A DNA stretch of 64,000 bases from an uncultured Rhodobiaceae bacterium (GTDB lineage: Bacteria > Pseudomonadota > Alphaproteobacteria > Parvibaculales > Parvibaculaceae), in the NCBI GenBank assembly GCA_913057645.1, contig CAJXOU010000006.1, positions 1 through 64,000 on the forward strand. The letters are read 5' to 3'. A model generated the notes under the pieces. The model ran no database searches, had not been told where the DNA came from, and saw nothing but the letters and a program-made list of their open reading frames with translations. Shown piece after piece: positions 6,672 through 15,285 of the stretch (the first letter of the stretch is position 1; the number at the start of each line of letters is the position of its first letter). Position numbers and translations under genes: made by a program.

Positions 6672-8744
6672 ATGGATTTCCTGTTAAAGCCCGTGAAGCG
6701 GGGGGCGCGCAGTGCCGCCGTCGCGCTTCTTCTGTCGTCGCCTTTGGTCTTCGCCGCGCCGGCGCAGGCGCTCGAATACAATATCGGCGACCTGCAACTC
6801 TATATCGACACCACGGTCTCCGCCTCCGCCGCCATGCGCACGGAAAGCCGCAGTTGCGCCCACATCTCCTACTGGAACGGCGGGTGTCTGAAGAGCGACG
6901 GCTCGGGCTGGGACGTCAATCACGATGACGGCAACATCAATGCCGCGAAGAACGACGTCTTCTCCGCCCCGATCAAGATCATTTCGGAAGTGAGCGGCTC
7001 CTGGGAAAACTACGGCTTCTACGTCACCGGCAAGGCGTTCCACGATGCCGCCGTGAAGAACCTGAACAATCATCCGAACAGCTATGGCCCGATTGGAGGC
7101 GGTGGTGGTGCATACAGGGACGCCGGACGGCCGCTCAAGGACCCGCTCCGAGGCGACGGCGCCTACAACGCCGCGCTTCAGGATGCCGAAATCCTCGATG
7201 CCTATGTCTATGCGGACTGGGACGTGGCGGGCCTGCCGCTCAATGTCCGTCTCGGCAATCAGGTGGTGAGCTGGGGCGAGAGCACCTTCATTCAGGGTGG
7301 CGTTTCGTCATACCTGCCCTTCGACGTCGCGGCGCTTTATCAGCCGGGGCTGGAGCTCAAGGAAGTCTTCCTGCCCCAGGGCACGGCCTATGCGGCTCTC
7401 GGTCTGCCGAACAACTTCTCGGTCGAGGCCATGTATGTCTACGAGCATGAGAAGTCGAACCTGCCGGCCTGTGGCACGCTCTTCTCCGTCAGCGATGCGC
7501 TGGGGCAGGGCTGTGCCTATGGCGTCTCGACGGGTGAATATTACCCGGGCGCGGGAGTCGGGGCAAATATTCCGCCCGTGGTGCTCCCGCGCAGTGCCGA
7601 CCAGGGCGGGCGCGACCAGGGGCAGTATGGTTTCGCGCTCCGCTACTATGCCGACTGGCTCGGTCAGGGTACGGATCTCGGTCTCTACTTCGTGAACTTC
7701 CATTCCAAACTCCCCATCGGCACCTTCACGGCCCTGGACGATCAGGGTGGTATCATGGCTCTTTTGAATCTCTTTTGCGGAGGTTCGCTTACCGATCCGG
7801 CGTGCGCCACAGCCACCACCGGATTCGGATCGGCCGATGACGGTACTGCGATAGAGGACTGGCGGATGACCGACTCCAGGTCAGGCTACGGACTGGCTGT
7901 CGGCGGAAACGGCACCAAAAGGCTTCTTGCGTACTACCCGGAAGACATCAAGATGCTCGGAGCGAGCTTCAACACCTCCGTCACCTTCCTGCCGGAAATC
8001 TTCGGCGACGGCACGGCGCTCTCGGGTGAACTTTCCTATTATCCGGACATGCCCTTCCAGGTCGATACGACGGAGCTCAATGCGCTCGACTACGTGCAGT
8101 ACGGCTTCACGGCCGCTCCCGGCGAGGCCCCGCTCTATACCGGCGAAATGGTCGCGCCGGGTCAGGTGATCCCCGGTGCCCGCGAAACCGAAGCCCTGCA
8201 TGGCTCGGTCACGACGCTGTCGACGCTCACCCCGTCGAACTGGTTCGTGAAGAACACGGGCGGCGATTTCGGCGTGCTGCTCATCAATGCCGGCTTCCAG
8301 TACCTGCCGGACGCGGAGGGCAACCGCTTTGCGATCCCGGGTTCGCACGATACCCATGCGAATCCCGGCGTCGCCATTGCCCTCGGCGATCTCTGCCAGG
8401 TGCCCGGCGGCGCGCCGACGCAGAACTGCAACCTCAAGGCCGAATATGCCTCGGACTTCTCGGCCGGTTACCGCATGTATGCCTTCCAGGACTATCACAC
8501 GGCCTTCGGCACCGGCTGGACCGTCACGCCGAACCTGTTCTGGGCGCATGACGTGACGGGCTATTCGGCGGGGCCCATCGGTCCGGGCTTCATCGAAGGC
8601 AAGAAGACGCTGAAGCTGGGCGTCGATGCGACCTACCAGTCCTTCAAGGTTGGTCTTGGCTACACCATGCATTTCGGTGCCGAGCTCAAGAACAACGACT
8701 ACGACAAGGACTTCATGTCGCTGACCGCGTCCTACGCCTTCTGA
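6672..8744 (+). CDS. DUF1302 family outer-membrane beta-barrel protein
   Basis: 690 residues from the ATG at 6672 with AGGGGGAGGA immediately upstream. The signal peptide ends near APAQALEYN. The mature N-terminus (DLQLYIDTTVSASAAMRTE) and the NVRLGNQVVSWGESTFIQGG block are DUF1302 hallmarks. The C-terminus ends in an aromatic residue (SLTASYAF), as expected for BAM-inserted barrels, and amphipathic strands alternate throughout. DUF1302 proteins are thought to be porin-like and are co-inherited with DUF1329 proteins; here both genes share an upstream box and flank the AraC pair. Uptake or export of a hydrophobic substrate is an inference from family context. Confidence 0.85.
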   Translation: MDFLLKPVKRGARSAAVALLLSSPLVFAAPAQALEYNIGDLQLYIDTTVSASAAMRTESRSCAHISYWNGGCLKSDGSGWDVNHDDGNINAAKNDVFSAPIKIISEVSGSWENYGFYVTGKAFHDAAVKNLNNHPNSYGPIGGGGGAYRDAGRPLKDPLRGDGAYNAALQDAEILDAYVYADWDVAGLPLNVRLGNQVVSWGESTFIQGGVSSYLPFDVAALYQPGLELKEVFLPQGTAYAALGLPNNFSVEAMYVYEHEKSNLPACGTLFSVSDALGQGCAYGVSTGEYYPGAGVGANIPPVVLPRSADQGGRDQGQYGFALRYYADWLGQGTDLGLYFVNFHSKLPIGTFTALDDQGGIMALLNLFCGGSLTDPACATATTGFGSADDGTAIEDWRMTDSRSGYGLAVGGNGTKRLLAYYPEDIKMLGASFNTSVTFLPEIFGDGTALSGELSYYPDMPFQVDTTELNALDYVQYGFTAAPGEAPLYTGEMVAPGQVIPGARETEALHGSVTTLSTLTPSNWFVKNTGGDFGVLLINAGFQYLPDAEGNRFAIPGSHDTHANPGVAIALGDLCQVPGGAPTQNCNLKAEYASDFSAGYRMYAFQDYHTAFGTGWTVTPNLFWAHDVTGYSAGPIGPGFIEGKKTLKLGVDATYQSFKVGLGYTMHFGAELKNNDYDKDFMSLTASYAF

Positions 8745-8824
8745 GCGCGGCGGGCCATGCCGGGACGCGTTGCGTCTGTCCCGTCATGGTCCGCCCCCTC
8801 ACCTCCTACCTCCCACCCGCCCCT

Positions 8825-8948
8825 GGGGGGTGAGAGGTGGTTTACGCAAGTAAACGAAAAGGTCCAGTGGACCTTTTCGAGCCTCGAACGCCCTGAGCTA
8901 TGCGAAGGGCTCTGTCGAAAAATCCCCCGGGATTTTTCGGGGCGGGGG
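8825..8948. repeat. Structured repeat, module 2 (copy D), joined to a module-1-like end
   Basis: It parallels 2022-2104: stem GTTTAC/GTAAAC (8840-8855), stem GAAAAGGTCC/GGACCTTTTC (8856-8878) and the REP-like unit ending at 8911. It continues with a different hairpin, GAAAAATCCC/GGGATTTTTC, and GGGGCGGGGG, which resembles the right end of module 1. Between 8949 and the next gene only the terminator-like hairpin at 9185 is recognised. Confidence 0.75.
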
Positions 8949-9184
8949 TGATGCCCGACGATCCGGCAACAAGACGTACACGAATGAAAAGACATTCCTG
9001 AAATCAAGCCAACCCGGCCCGGTCTCCTCCTCGCGGGCCGGGCCGGCCCCCGGGCGAAAAGCGGCTCCGTCGTTTGTAGCCTCATCGGCATCCCACCCAA
9101 TCGGTGTCGCCGCTCCTGCCCTGGGGCCCTTCCGCCCCGAGCGCTGCCTTCTTTCCTCCACGGGCGTTCGGGACCGGAAGGTGT

Positions 9185-9221
9185 GGCCCGGTTTGCTTCC
9201 ACTGGCAGACCGGGCCTTTTT
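9185..9221 (+). terminator. Terminator-like hairpin in the leader of the diiron-protein gene
   Basis: GGCCCGGTTTG pairs with CAGACCGGGCC (one wobble) and is followed by TTTTT. It lies 440 bp after the DUF1302 stop and only 42 bp before the next start codon, so it may act as an attenuator rather than as the upstream gene's terminator. An overlapping GGAAG/CTTCC pairing (9176-9200) would be mutually exclusive with it. Confidence 0.5.
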
Positions 9222-9262
9222 GCCTCGTTCGCCGAATCGTCCGCCTGCTGAGGGAGTATCCA

Positions 9263-10099
9263 GTGCCGCAATCCCGCGCAAAGCCGGAAGGCTTCGACAT
9301 CGAACCGCGCAACCGGCGTTTCGATATCGAGGAGGTCGCCGCCACCGACTGGCATGGCGGCTCGCCGGTCCGCACCGCGATCTTCAACGCCCTCTCGCTG
9401 ATGTTTCCGGTCGGCGAGCAGTATTTCATCGACACCGTGAAGCGCTTGCGCGAGCGCGTCACGGATCCCGTCCTGCTGGAGGAGGTCGCCGGTTTCACCG
9501 CGCAGGAGGCGATCCACAGCCGCGAGCACAGCCGCTACAACGACGCCGTCTGCGCCACGCGCGGCCTCTCCGTGGAAAAACTGGAAGCGCCGATCCGCCG
9601 CCGCATCCGCTGGGCGCAGAAATACCGCCCGCCGCTCGAGCACCTCGCCATGACGGTCGCCTATGAGCACCTGACCGCGATCCTCGCCGATGCCATGTTC
9701 CGCAACCCGGCGACCCTCGACGGCGCCCATCCGGAAATGGCCGCGCTCTGGCACTGGCACGGTCTCGAGGAAACGGAACACAAGGCGGTCGCCTTCGACG
9801 TCTATGTCGCCGCCGGCGGCACCGTCGCCATGCGCCGCCGCGCCATGCTCATCGTCACCTTCAACCTCACCCGCGACCTCATCCGCAACATGCGCCACCT
9901 GCTGCGCGGCCGCGGCCTCTCCCCGTTCCGCATCTGGCGCGAGGCTCTGGGCTTTCTGTTCGGCCGCCGCGGCGTCCTGCGGGGCATCTGGGGGCCCTAC
10001 CGCGATTTCTACCGCCGCTCCTTCCACCCCTGGGACCACCCGGGCGATCTTGCGATCCGGTACCGGCGCGGGGATGAAGACGAACCCTGGTTCGTCTAG
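9263..10099 (+). CDS. PF10118-type predicted metal-dependent hydrolase (ferritin-like diiron helix bundle)
   Basis: 278 residues from the GTG at 9263, supported by TGAGGGAG 7-8 bases upstream and by the typical start of homologs; the frame is open further left without a good site. Two metal-binding signatures are visible: QEAIHSREH around residue 80 and EETEHK around residue 170, the E-x2-H and E-x2-H pairs of a diiron four-helix bundle. The family name metal-dependent hydrolase is a prediction and no substrate is established. It is followed 113 bp later by the RidA gene, probably a separate unit. Confidence 0.8.
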   Translation: MPQSRAKPEGFDIEPRNRRFDIEEVAATDWHGGSPVRTAIFNALSLMFPVGEQYFIDTVKRLRERVTDPVLLEEVAGFTAQEAIHSREHSRYNDAVCATRGLSVEKLEAPIRRRIRWAQKYRPPLEHLAMTVAYEHLTAILADAMFRNPATLDGAHPEMAALWHWHGLEETEHKAVAFDVYVAAGGTVAMRRRAMLIVTFNLTRDLIRNMRHLLRGRGLSPFRIWREALGFLFGRRGVLRGIWGPYRDFYRRSFHPWDHPGDLAIRYRRGDEDEPWFV

Positions 10100-10212
10100 A
10101 GGCGCCGCCTGCTTTCGCCCATCGTCGGTTGATCCGTGTGAGGCGGCCTGCGTCGTTTGTCGGATGGCGGCCTCTCCCCACTGCAGGCCCGCCCCACAAA
10201 AAGGAATGCCCC

Positions 10213-10605
10213 ATGGCGAAACGCGACCCCGTCTTCCCCGAAGGCCGCCACGCCCTCTACGAGGCGCACGGCTATTCGGCGGCGATCCGCTCCGGCGATC
10301 TTCTCTTCGTTTCCGGCCAGGTGGGCAGCCGCCCCGACGGCACGCCCGAGCCGGATTTCGAGCGCCAGGTCCGGCTCGCCTTCGCCAATCTCGAGGCGAC
10401 GCTCGCGGCGGCGGGCTGCACCTTCGACGACATCGTCGACGTCACCACCTTCCACACGGACCCCGAAAACCAGTTCCCGGCGATCATGAAGGTGAAGCAG
10501 GAGATCTTCGGCGCGCCGCCTTACCCGACCTGGACGGCGGTCGGCGTCACCTGGCTCGCGGGCTTCGACTTCGAGATCAAGGTCATCGCGCGCCTTCCCG
10601 CTTAG
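10213..10605 (+). CDS. RidA / YjgF / UK114 family protein
   Basis: 130 residues, the usual family length. The conserved core is present: GDLLFVSGQVG, the RQVRLAFANLEATLAAAG helix, DIVDVTTFHTD, and YPTWTAVGVTWLAGFDFEIKVIA, where archetypal RidA has R-P-x-R-T-x-V. The arginine that binds the substrate carboxylate in true RidA is replaced here by the segment around PTWTAVG, so it may belong to another YjgF subfamily without imine deaminase activity. The ATG at 10213 has AAGGA 8 bases upstream. Confidence 0.85.
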   Translation: MAKRDPVFPEGRHALYEAHGYSAAIRSGDLLFVSGQVGSRPDGTPEPDFERQVRLAFANLEATLAAAGCTFDDIVDVTTFHTDPENQFPAIMKVKQEIFGAPPYPTWTAVGVTWLAGFDFEIKVIARLPA

Positions 10606-10640
10606 GCGCGGCAGCGCTCACGCATAAGCCGCCGCCCCCG

Positions 10641-10795
10641 CCGCCCGCACCGGGCACCGTCGCGTCGGCGGGCGCGCGCTCGCCGGGCAATATCGCCGTC
10701 ATCCGCTGCAGCTCGGCATGGCCGGGCACGAAGCGCACCGGACCCTCCGCATACTGAGCGACGGCTTGCGGGTCGGCGCGGGAGTCAAGCCGCAC
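10641..10795 (-). pseudogene. Remnant of a SAM-dependent methyltransferase gene (N-terminus only)
   Basis: Reading leftward from a GTG at 10795, about 50 residues resemble the N-terminus of a class I methyltransferase: VAQYAEGPVRFVPGHAELQR, MTAILPGERAPADATV, then a glycine-rich stretch GAGGGGGGL in the position of motif I. The resemblance stops there, the glycine stretch is distorted, and no methyltransferase body follows. It probably is a decayed gene fragment. The identification is from memory of the family, not from a search. Confidence 0.5.
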
Positions 10796-10832
10796 CCGCC
10801 GGCTCGTCCAGAAGCCCGCCAGAAACCAGAAT

Positions 10833-10976
10833 TGTCATCCCGGCGAAGGCCGGGACCCATTGGTTCCCTTGGCAAGCGAGGTTTTGCACCTGAGCTTGCT
10901 GCCGGGTTTGCACCCCTCTACCCAACGCTGCGGCAAGTTGACTTGCGAGTGGATCCCGGCTTCCGCCGGGATGACA
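10833..10976. repeat. 144-bp element with 27-bp inverted ends (MITE-like)
   Basis: The left end (TGTCATCCCGGCGAAGGCC...) and the right end (...CTTCCGCCGGGATGACA) are inverted copies, differing at only a few of about 27 positions. GTCATCCCGGCG-type repeats are abundant between genes in many alphaproteobacteria. The ~90 bp between the arms contains no gene. Confidence 0.65.
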
Positions 10977-11121
10977 GCTGTGGGTGAAACAAATGCAGGC
11001 GACTCTCTCCGCGCCTTCGCGCCTTCGCGTGACCCCGAAAACCGGGGACAAGTTTTTCCGTGCCCGTTGCTCCGGTGTGCCCGAAAGACACGGGGATTAT
11101 TTCTTTCCACTCTCACTCTTC

Positions 11122-11176
11122 CCACCCTCCCCTCGGGGAGGGTCGAAATTCGCACTGGCGAATTTCGGGGCGGGGG
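11122..11176. repeat. Intergenic palindromic repeat, module 1 (copy C)
   Basis: It has the same boundaries as copies A and B, but the internal hairpin is GAAATTCGC-ACTG-GCGAATTTC, followed by GGGGCGGGG. The stretches 10977-11121 and 11177-11381 show no supportable gene; the latter presumably holds the promoter of the transglycosylase gene. Confidence 0.7.
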
Positions 11177-11381
11177 GCGGGGACAACTCCCGATCCCTCC
11201 GTACACGAACCAACCGAAATCCCGTTTGTGACGTTCGTGTAACAGTTCGATGACAGTCGCCTCCCACTTATCCCCCATTGGCGGAATCCTGCGCCTTTCC
11301 GAGGCCCTCGCGGGCGGCGCAGCGCCGCGTGTGTTCCTGTGTTAATCTCGCGCCCTGTTGCGGTCACGAGTGGCGGGCTGA

Positions 11382-12830
11382 TTGCCGGATTGGAAAGCGA
11401 AAACAAGGGCCTGGGCGGAGCGCCTGCGCGCGCTCGCGGCGGCTCATGCGCCGCATTGGCGCCGCAGCCGCATCCCCTGGATCGTCCCGGTGCTGCTCGT
11501 CGCCTTCGGGCTCAACCACCTCGCATATCTCTATGTCTATGTCCCGCCGGTCCCACAAGGCCTTGAGAACATTAAGGAATCCGGCACGCTTGTGGTGCTG
11601 ACGCGCGATGCGCCGACGAGCTATTACGAGGGCGTCGAGGGCCTCACCGGCTTCGAATACGAGATGATGACGCGCCTCGCGGCCTCGCTCGGCGTCGAAG
11701 TGGAGTTCCGGATTTACGAGACGGAACAAGGACTTGTGGATGCGCTCGCGGCGCGCAAGGGCCACATCGCCGCCGCCGGCCTCGTCGCCACGCAGGCGCG
11801 GCGCGACGCCTTCGCCGTCGCCGCGGAATACGAGAAGGTCCGCCAGCAGGTCGCCTGCCAGCGCGGCATCACGCTGCCGAAAAAAATGAGTGATCTCAAG
11901 GGCTTGTCCGTCGCCGCCCCGGCCGGCACGCCGGCGGCCGAGGCGCTTGCCGCCGCGCTCGCCGAGGTCGAGGGCGCCGCGCCGCCCCGCCTCGAAAATC
12001 AGTCCACGGAGGAATTGCTCGCGCGCCTCGCCGAGGGCGATCTCGATTGCGTCGCCGCCGACGGTCTCGTGCTGCGCGTGGTCAATCCCTACCATCCCGA
12101 AATCGTGCAAGCCGTTGATCTGACAGGCGAACAGCCCATCGCCTGGCTGCTCGCGCCCGGCTCGGAAGACCTCGCCGAGCCGGTCCGCCACTGGTTCGCG
12201 GGCATGAAGAAGACGGGCGCGTTTGCCGCGCTGGAGCGGCGCTTCTTCGGTTTCCTGCCGCTTTTCGACTATGTCGACATCCGCGCCTTCAAGCGCGCCA
12301 TCGACGAGCGCCTGCCCGATTACGAAAAGGCGATCCGCCGCGCCGCGCGCGAAAATGACCTGCCGTGGCAACTACTTGCGGCCGTCGCCTATCAGGAGTC
12401 GCATTGGGACCCGGACGCCGTCAGCGGCACGGGCGTGCGCGGCTTCATGATGCTGACGCAGCAGACGGCGCGCGAGCTCGGCGTCGAGAACCGTCTCGAC
12501 GCGCACGAGAGCATCGCCGCCGCCGCGCGCTATCTCGCTGATCTGAAAAGCAGAATTCCCGTCAGCGTCGAGGAGCCGGACCGCACCTGGTTCGCGCTCG
12601 CCGCCTATAATCTCGGCCTCGGCCATGTCTACGACGCCCGCGCGCTCGCCGCCCGTCTCGGCCGCAACCGCGACAGCTGGACGGATCTGCGCCGCGTGCT
12701 GCCGCTCCTCAACAATGCGGCCTATGCGGACGGTCTGAAACACGGCCGCGCGCGGGGCGGGCAGGCGGTCCATTTCGTCCAGCAGGTGCGCACCTACATG
12801 CACATACTTGACGGCGGCGCTGGGACTTAA
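11382..12830 (+). CDS. mltF: MltF-like membrane-bound lytic murein transglycosylase
   Basis: 482 residues. A single N-terminal membrane segment (~31-50, IPWIVPVLLVAFGL...) is followed by a periplasmic solute-binding-protein-like domain (~60-270, starting GTLVVLTRDAPTSYYEG and GFEYEMMTRLA) and a lysozyme-like SLT domain (~320-470). The catalytic glutamate is in AYQESHWDP (~E339), and the domain carries GVRGFMMLT and AAYNLGLGHVYDAR. This is the domain order of MltF, which cleaves peptidoglycan glycan strands to 1,6-anhydro products and is controlled by its ABC-type domain. The start is a TTG immediately after an in-frame stop; no ATG or GTG precedes the membrane segment. Confidence 0.85.
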   Translation: MPDWKAKTRAWAERLRALAAAHAPHWRRSRIPWIVPVLLVAFGLNHLAYLYVYVPPVPQGLENIKESGTLVVLTRDAPTSYYEGVEGLTGFEYEMMTRLAASLGVEVEFRIYETEQGLVDALAARKGHIAAAGLVATQARRDAFAVAAEYEKVRQQVACQRGITLPKKMSDLKGLSVAAPAGTPAAEALAAALAEVEGAAPPRLENQSTEELLARLAEGDLDCVAADGLVLRVVNPYHPEIVQAVDLTGEQPIAWLLAPGSEDLAEPVRHWFAGMKKTGAFAALERRFFGFLPLFDYVDIRAFKRAIDERLPDYEKAIRRAARENDLPWQLLAAVAYQESHWDPDAVSGTGVRGFMMLTQQTARELGVENRLDAHESIAAAARYLADLKSRIPVSVEEPDRTWFALAAYNLGLGHVYDARALAARLGRNRDSWTDLRRVLPLLNNAAYADGLKHGRARGGQAVHFVQQVRTYMHILDGGAGT

Positions 12831-12964
12831 GTGTTTGAGATGGCTGCGACATTTCGCGCCGGGCCTGCGACCGAATGACCACTCTAAAATTATGGATATT
12901 GGGCAGAGAGTACTCCCATGTGGCGCCGCCGTTGGGGCTCGGCGCATCGAAGCGGAGAACTCTC

Positions 12965-13603
12965 ATGACAATCGGCAGGAAACTGGGCGCAGCTGCGCTG
13001 GGCGTGGCGATGGCGGGGGCGGCCTTGCCCGCCCATGCGGAATTTCAGGGCAAATCGGCGGGCGACATCATGGTCCGCGCCCGCGCCCTCTGGGTCGCGC
13101 CGGACGAAAGCGCCTCCACCACCATCGGCGGAGACGTCAATGTTTCCAACGACTTCGTGCCGGAAATCGACTTCAGCTACTTCATCACCGACAACATCGC
13201 GCTGGAACTGATTGCCGCCACCACGCAGCACGACGTCTCGCACAACCCGACCGGCATCAACCTCGGCGAAGTCAGCCTTCTGCCGCCGACACTGACGCTG
13301 CAATACCACTTCATGCCCAAGGAGCGTTTCAGCCCCTATGTCGGCGCCGGCCTCAACTACACCTTCTTCTACGACGAGGACCCCGCCGCCGGCAGTGCCG
13401 TCACCTCCATCGACTATGAAAACAGCGTCGGTTACGCGCTCCAGGCGGGTGTCGACTACGCGGTCTCCGACAACTGGTACGTGAACTTCGACGTGAAGAA
13501 GATCTTCCTGTCGACCGACGTCTCCATGAATGGCGGCGCCATCACGGCCGATGTCGATCTCGATCCCTGGCTGGTCGGCGCGGGCGTCGGCTACCGTTTC
13601 TGA
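12965..13603 (+). CDS. ompW: OmpW family outer-membrane protein
   Basis: 212 residues from the ATG at 12965 (GGAGA upstream). A signal peptide ends at LPAHA-EF. The mature part is an eight-stranded-barrel OmpW protein: VRARALWVAPDES, then FVPEIDFSYFITDNIALELIAATTQHDV, PTLTLQYHFMP, FSPYVGAGLNYTFF and the C-terminal LDPWLVGAGVGYRF ending in phenylalanine. OmpW forms a narrow channel for small hydrophobic molecules. The gene stands alone 134 bp after mltF; the Baeyer-Villiger monooxygenase follows. Confidence 0.93.
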   Translation: MTIGRKLGAAALGVAMAGAALPAHAEFQGKSAGDIMVRARALWVAPDESASTTIGGDVNVSNDFVPEIDFSYFITDNIALELIAATTQHDVSHNPTGINLGEVSLLPPTLTLQYHFMPKERFSPYVGAGLNYTFFYDEDPAAGSAVTSIDYENSVGYALQAGVDYAVSDNWYVNFDVKKIFLSTDVSMNGGAITADVDLDPWLVGAGVGYRF

Positions 13604-13761
13604 GGCGGCGTTCCGGCCTCCGTCCGGCCCGCTCCCCACGGTTTGTTTCCGCCCCGTCCCGGCGCTAAAATAGGGCGCAAGCCCTAGGGCCGTCGCCTCT
13701 GTTGCGGCGGCCGGCCGGGGTGTGGAAACTCAACGAACAACAGTGGTTAGGGAGTAAGGCC

Positions 13762-15270
13762 GTGGCGGATTCCATCAGGGCGCTTGTCGAAGGCACCGAG
13801 GCCGGAACGCGGCCCTTGAGCGTCGCCATTCTGGGCGCGGGCGCGGCCGGTCTCTGCATGGCGATCAAGCTGCAGAAGGCCGGCATCGGCGACTTCACGA
13901 TCTTCGAGAAGGCGGCCAGCGTCGGCGGCACCTGGCGGGACAACACCTATCCCGGCTCCGGCTGCGACGTGCCCTCGCTGCTCTATTCCTACTCCTTCGA
14001 GCCGAAGGCCGACTGGAGCCGCAAATTCGCGCCCCAGCCGGAAATCGTCGACTATTTTGAAGGCGTTGCCCGGAAATACGATCTCCTGCCGCGCATCCGT
14101 TTCAACACCGAAATCGCGGAAGCGCACTTCGACGAGGCGGAAGGTCTCTGGCGGCTGCGTTCCGCCTCCGGCGAGGAATTCACCGCGAACGTCCTCATCT
14201 CCGGCGTCGGCCAGCTCAACCGGCCTGCGTACCCGAAGATCGAAGGTCTGAGCGATTTCAAGGGCGTAGCCTTCCATTCCGCGCGCTGGGACCATTCGGT
14301 CGACCTCGCGGGCAAGCGCGTCGGCGTCGTCGGCAATGGCGCCAGCGCCATCCAGTTCGTGCCGGAGATCGCGCCCAGGGTCGGCCATCTCACCATCTTC
14401 CAGCGCACGCCCAACTGGTGCGTGCCGAAGCCGGACCGGCCCTTCAGGGAGTGGGAAAAACGGCTCTACGCCGCCGTTCCCGCGCTTGCCCGCCTGCAGC
14501 GCTGGTGGACCTATCTGACGCTGGAGCGCAATTACCTCGCCTTCGTGCAGGGCAGTTTCTTCGGCAAGCTCTTCGAGCGCGCCGCGACGAAGGAGATGGA
14601 GGCGCACATCTCCGATCCAGAGCTCCGTGCGAAGCTCACACCGGACTACCCGGCCGGCTGCAAGCGCATCCTGCTCACCAACGACTGGTACCCCGCGCTC
14701 GCGCGGCCCAATGTCTCCGTCGAGACGAGCCACATCGCCAAAGTCACTGAAAACGCTGTCGAAACCGAGGATGGCGTCGCGCACCCCGTCGATGTGCTGA
14801 TCTACGCGACGGGCTTTGAATCCACGGATTTCCTCGCCCCGATGAAGGTCACCGGCCGCGGCAATGCCGACCTCAACACCGTCTGGGCGCGCGGCGCGGA
14901 GGCCCATCGCGGCGTCGCGGTCGCCGGTTTCCCCAATTTCTTCATGCTCTACGGCCCCAACACCAATCTCGGGCATAACTCCATCATCTTCATGATCGAG
15001 TGCCAGGCGAACTACATCGCGCAATGCGTAGAGGCGCTCGCGAACAGCCGTCTGCGCTATCTCGATGTGAAGCCGGAAGCCATGGAAAGCTTCAACCGCG
15101 AGCTGCAGCAGGACATGCAGAAGACCGTCTGGGCGGCCGGCTGCTCGAGCTGGTACAAGACCGCCGACGGCAAGGTCACCAACAACTGGTCGAGCTTTAC
15201 CGCCAGATACTGGTGGGAACTGCGCCACCCCGACTTCGCCGAATACGCGCTGGTCGGCGGCCCTGCCTGA
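13762..15270 (+). CDS. Flavin-containing (Baeyer-Villiger type) monooxygenase
   Basis: 502 residues from the GTG at 13762, supported by TTAGGGAG seven bases upstream. The FAD-binding GAGAAG fold is at ~24-29 (ILGAGAAGLCMAIKLQKAG), the NADPH Rossmann motif VGNGASA is at ~187-193, and the Baeyer-Villiger fingerprint FKGVAFHSARW lies at ~166-176. NADPH-dependent conversion of ketones to esters or lactones is expected, but the substrate is not predictable. The YSYSFEPKADWSRKFAPQPEI segment is typical of cyclohexanone/steroid monooxygenase relatives. The neighbouring OmpW porin may aid entry of hydrophobic substrates, an inference only. Confidence 0.92.
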   Translation: MADSIRALVEGTEAGTRPLSVAILGAGAAGLCMAIKLQKAGIGDFTIFEKAASVGGTWRDNTYPGSGCDVPSLLYSYSFEPKADWSRKFAPQPEIVDYFEGVARKYDLLPRIRFNTEIAEAHFDEAEGLWRLRSASGEEFTANVLISGVGQLNRPAYPKIEGLSDFKGVAFHSARWDHSVDLAGKRVGVVGNGASAIQFVPEIAPRVGHLTIFQRTPNWCVPKPDRPFREWEKRLYAAVPALARLQRWWTYLTLERNYLAFVQGSFFGKLFERAATKEMEAHISDPELRAKLTPDYPAGCKRILLTNDWYPALARPNVSVETSHIAKVTENAVETEDGVAHPVDVLIYATGFESTDFLAPMKVTGRGNADLNTVWARGAEAHRGVAVAGFPNFFMLYGPNTNLGHNSIIFMIECQANYIAQCVEALANSRLRYLDVKPEAMESFNRELQQDMQKTVWAAGCSSWYKTADGKVTNNWSSFTARYWWELRHPDFAEYALVGGPA

Positions 15271-15285
15271 GCAGATCTCGGCGGT

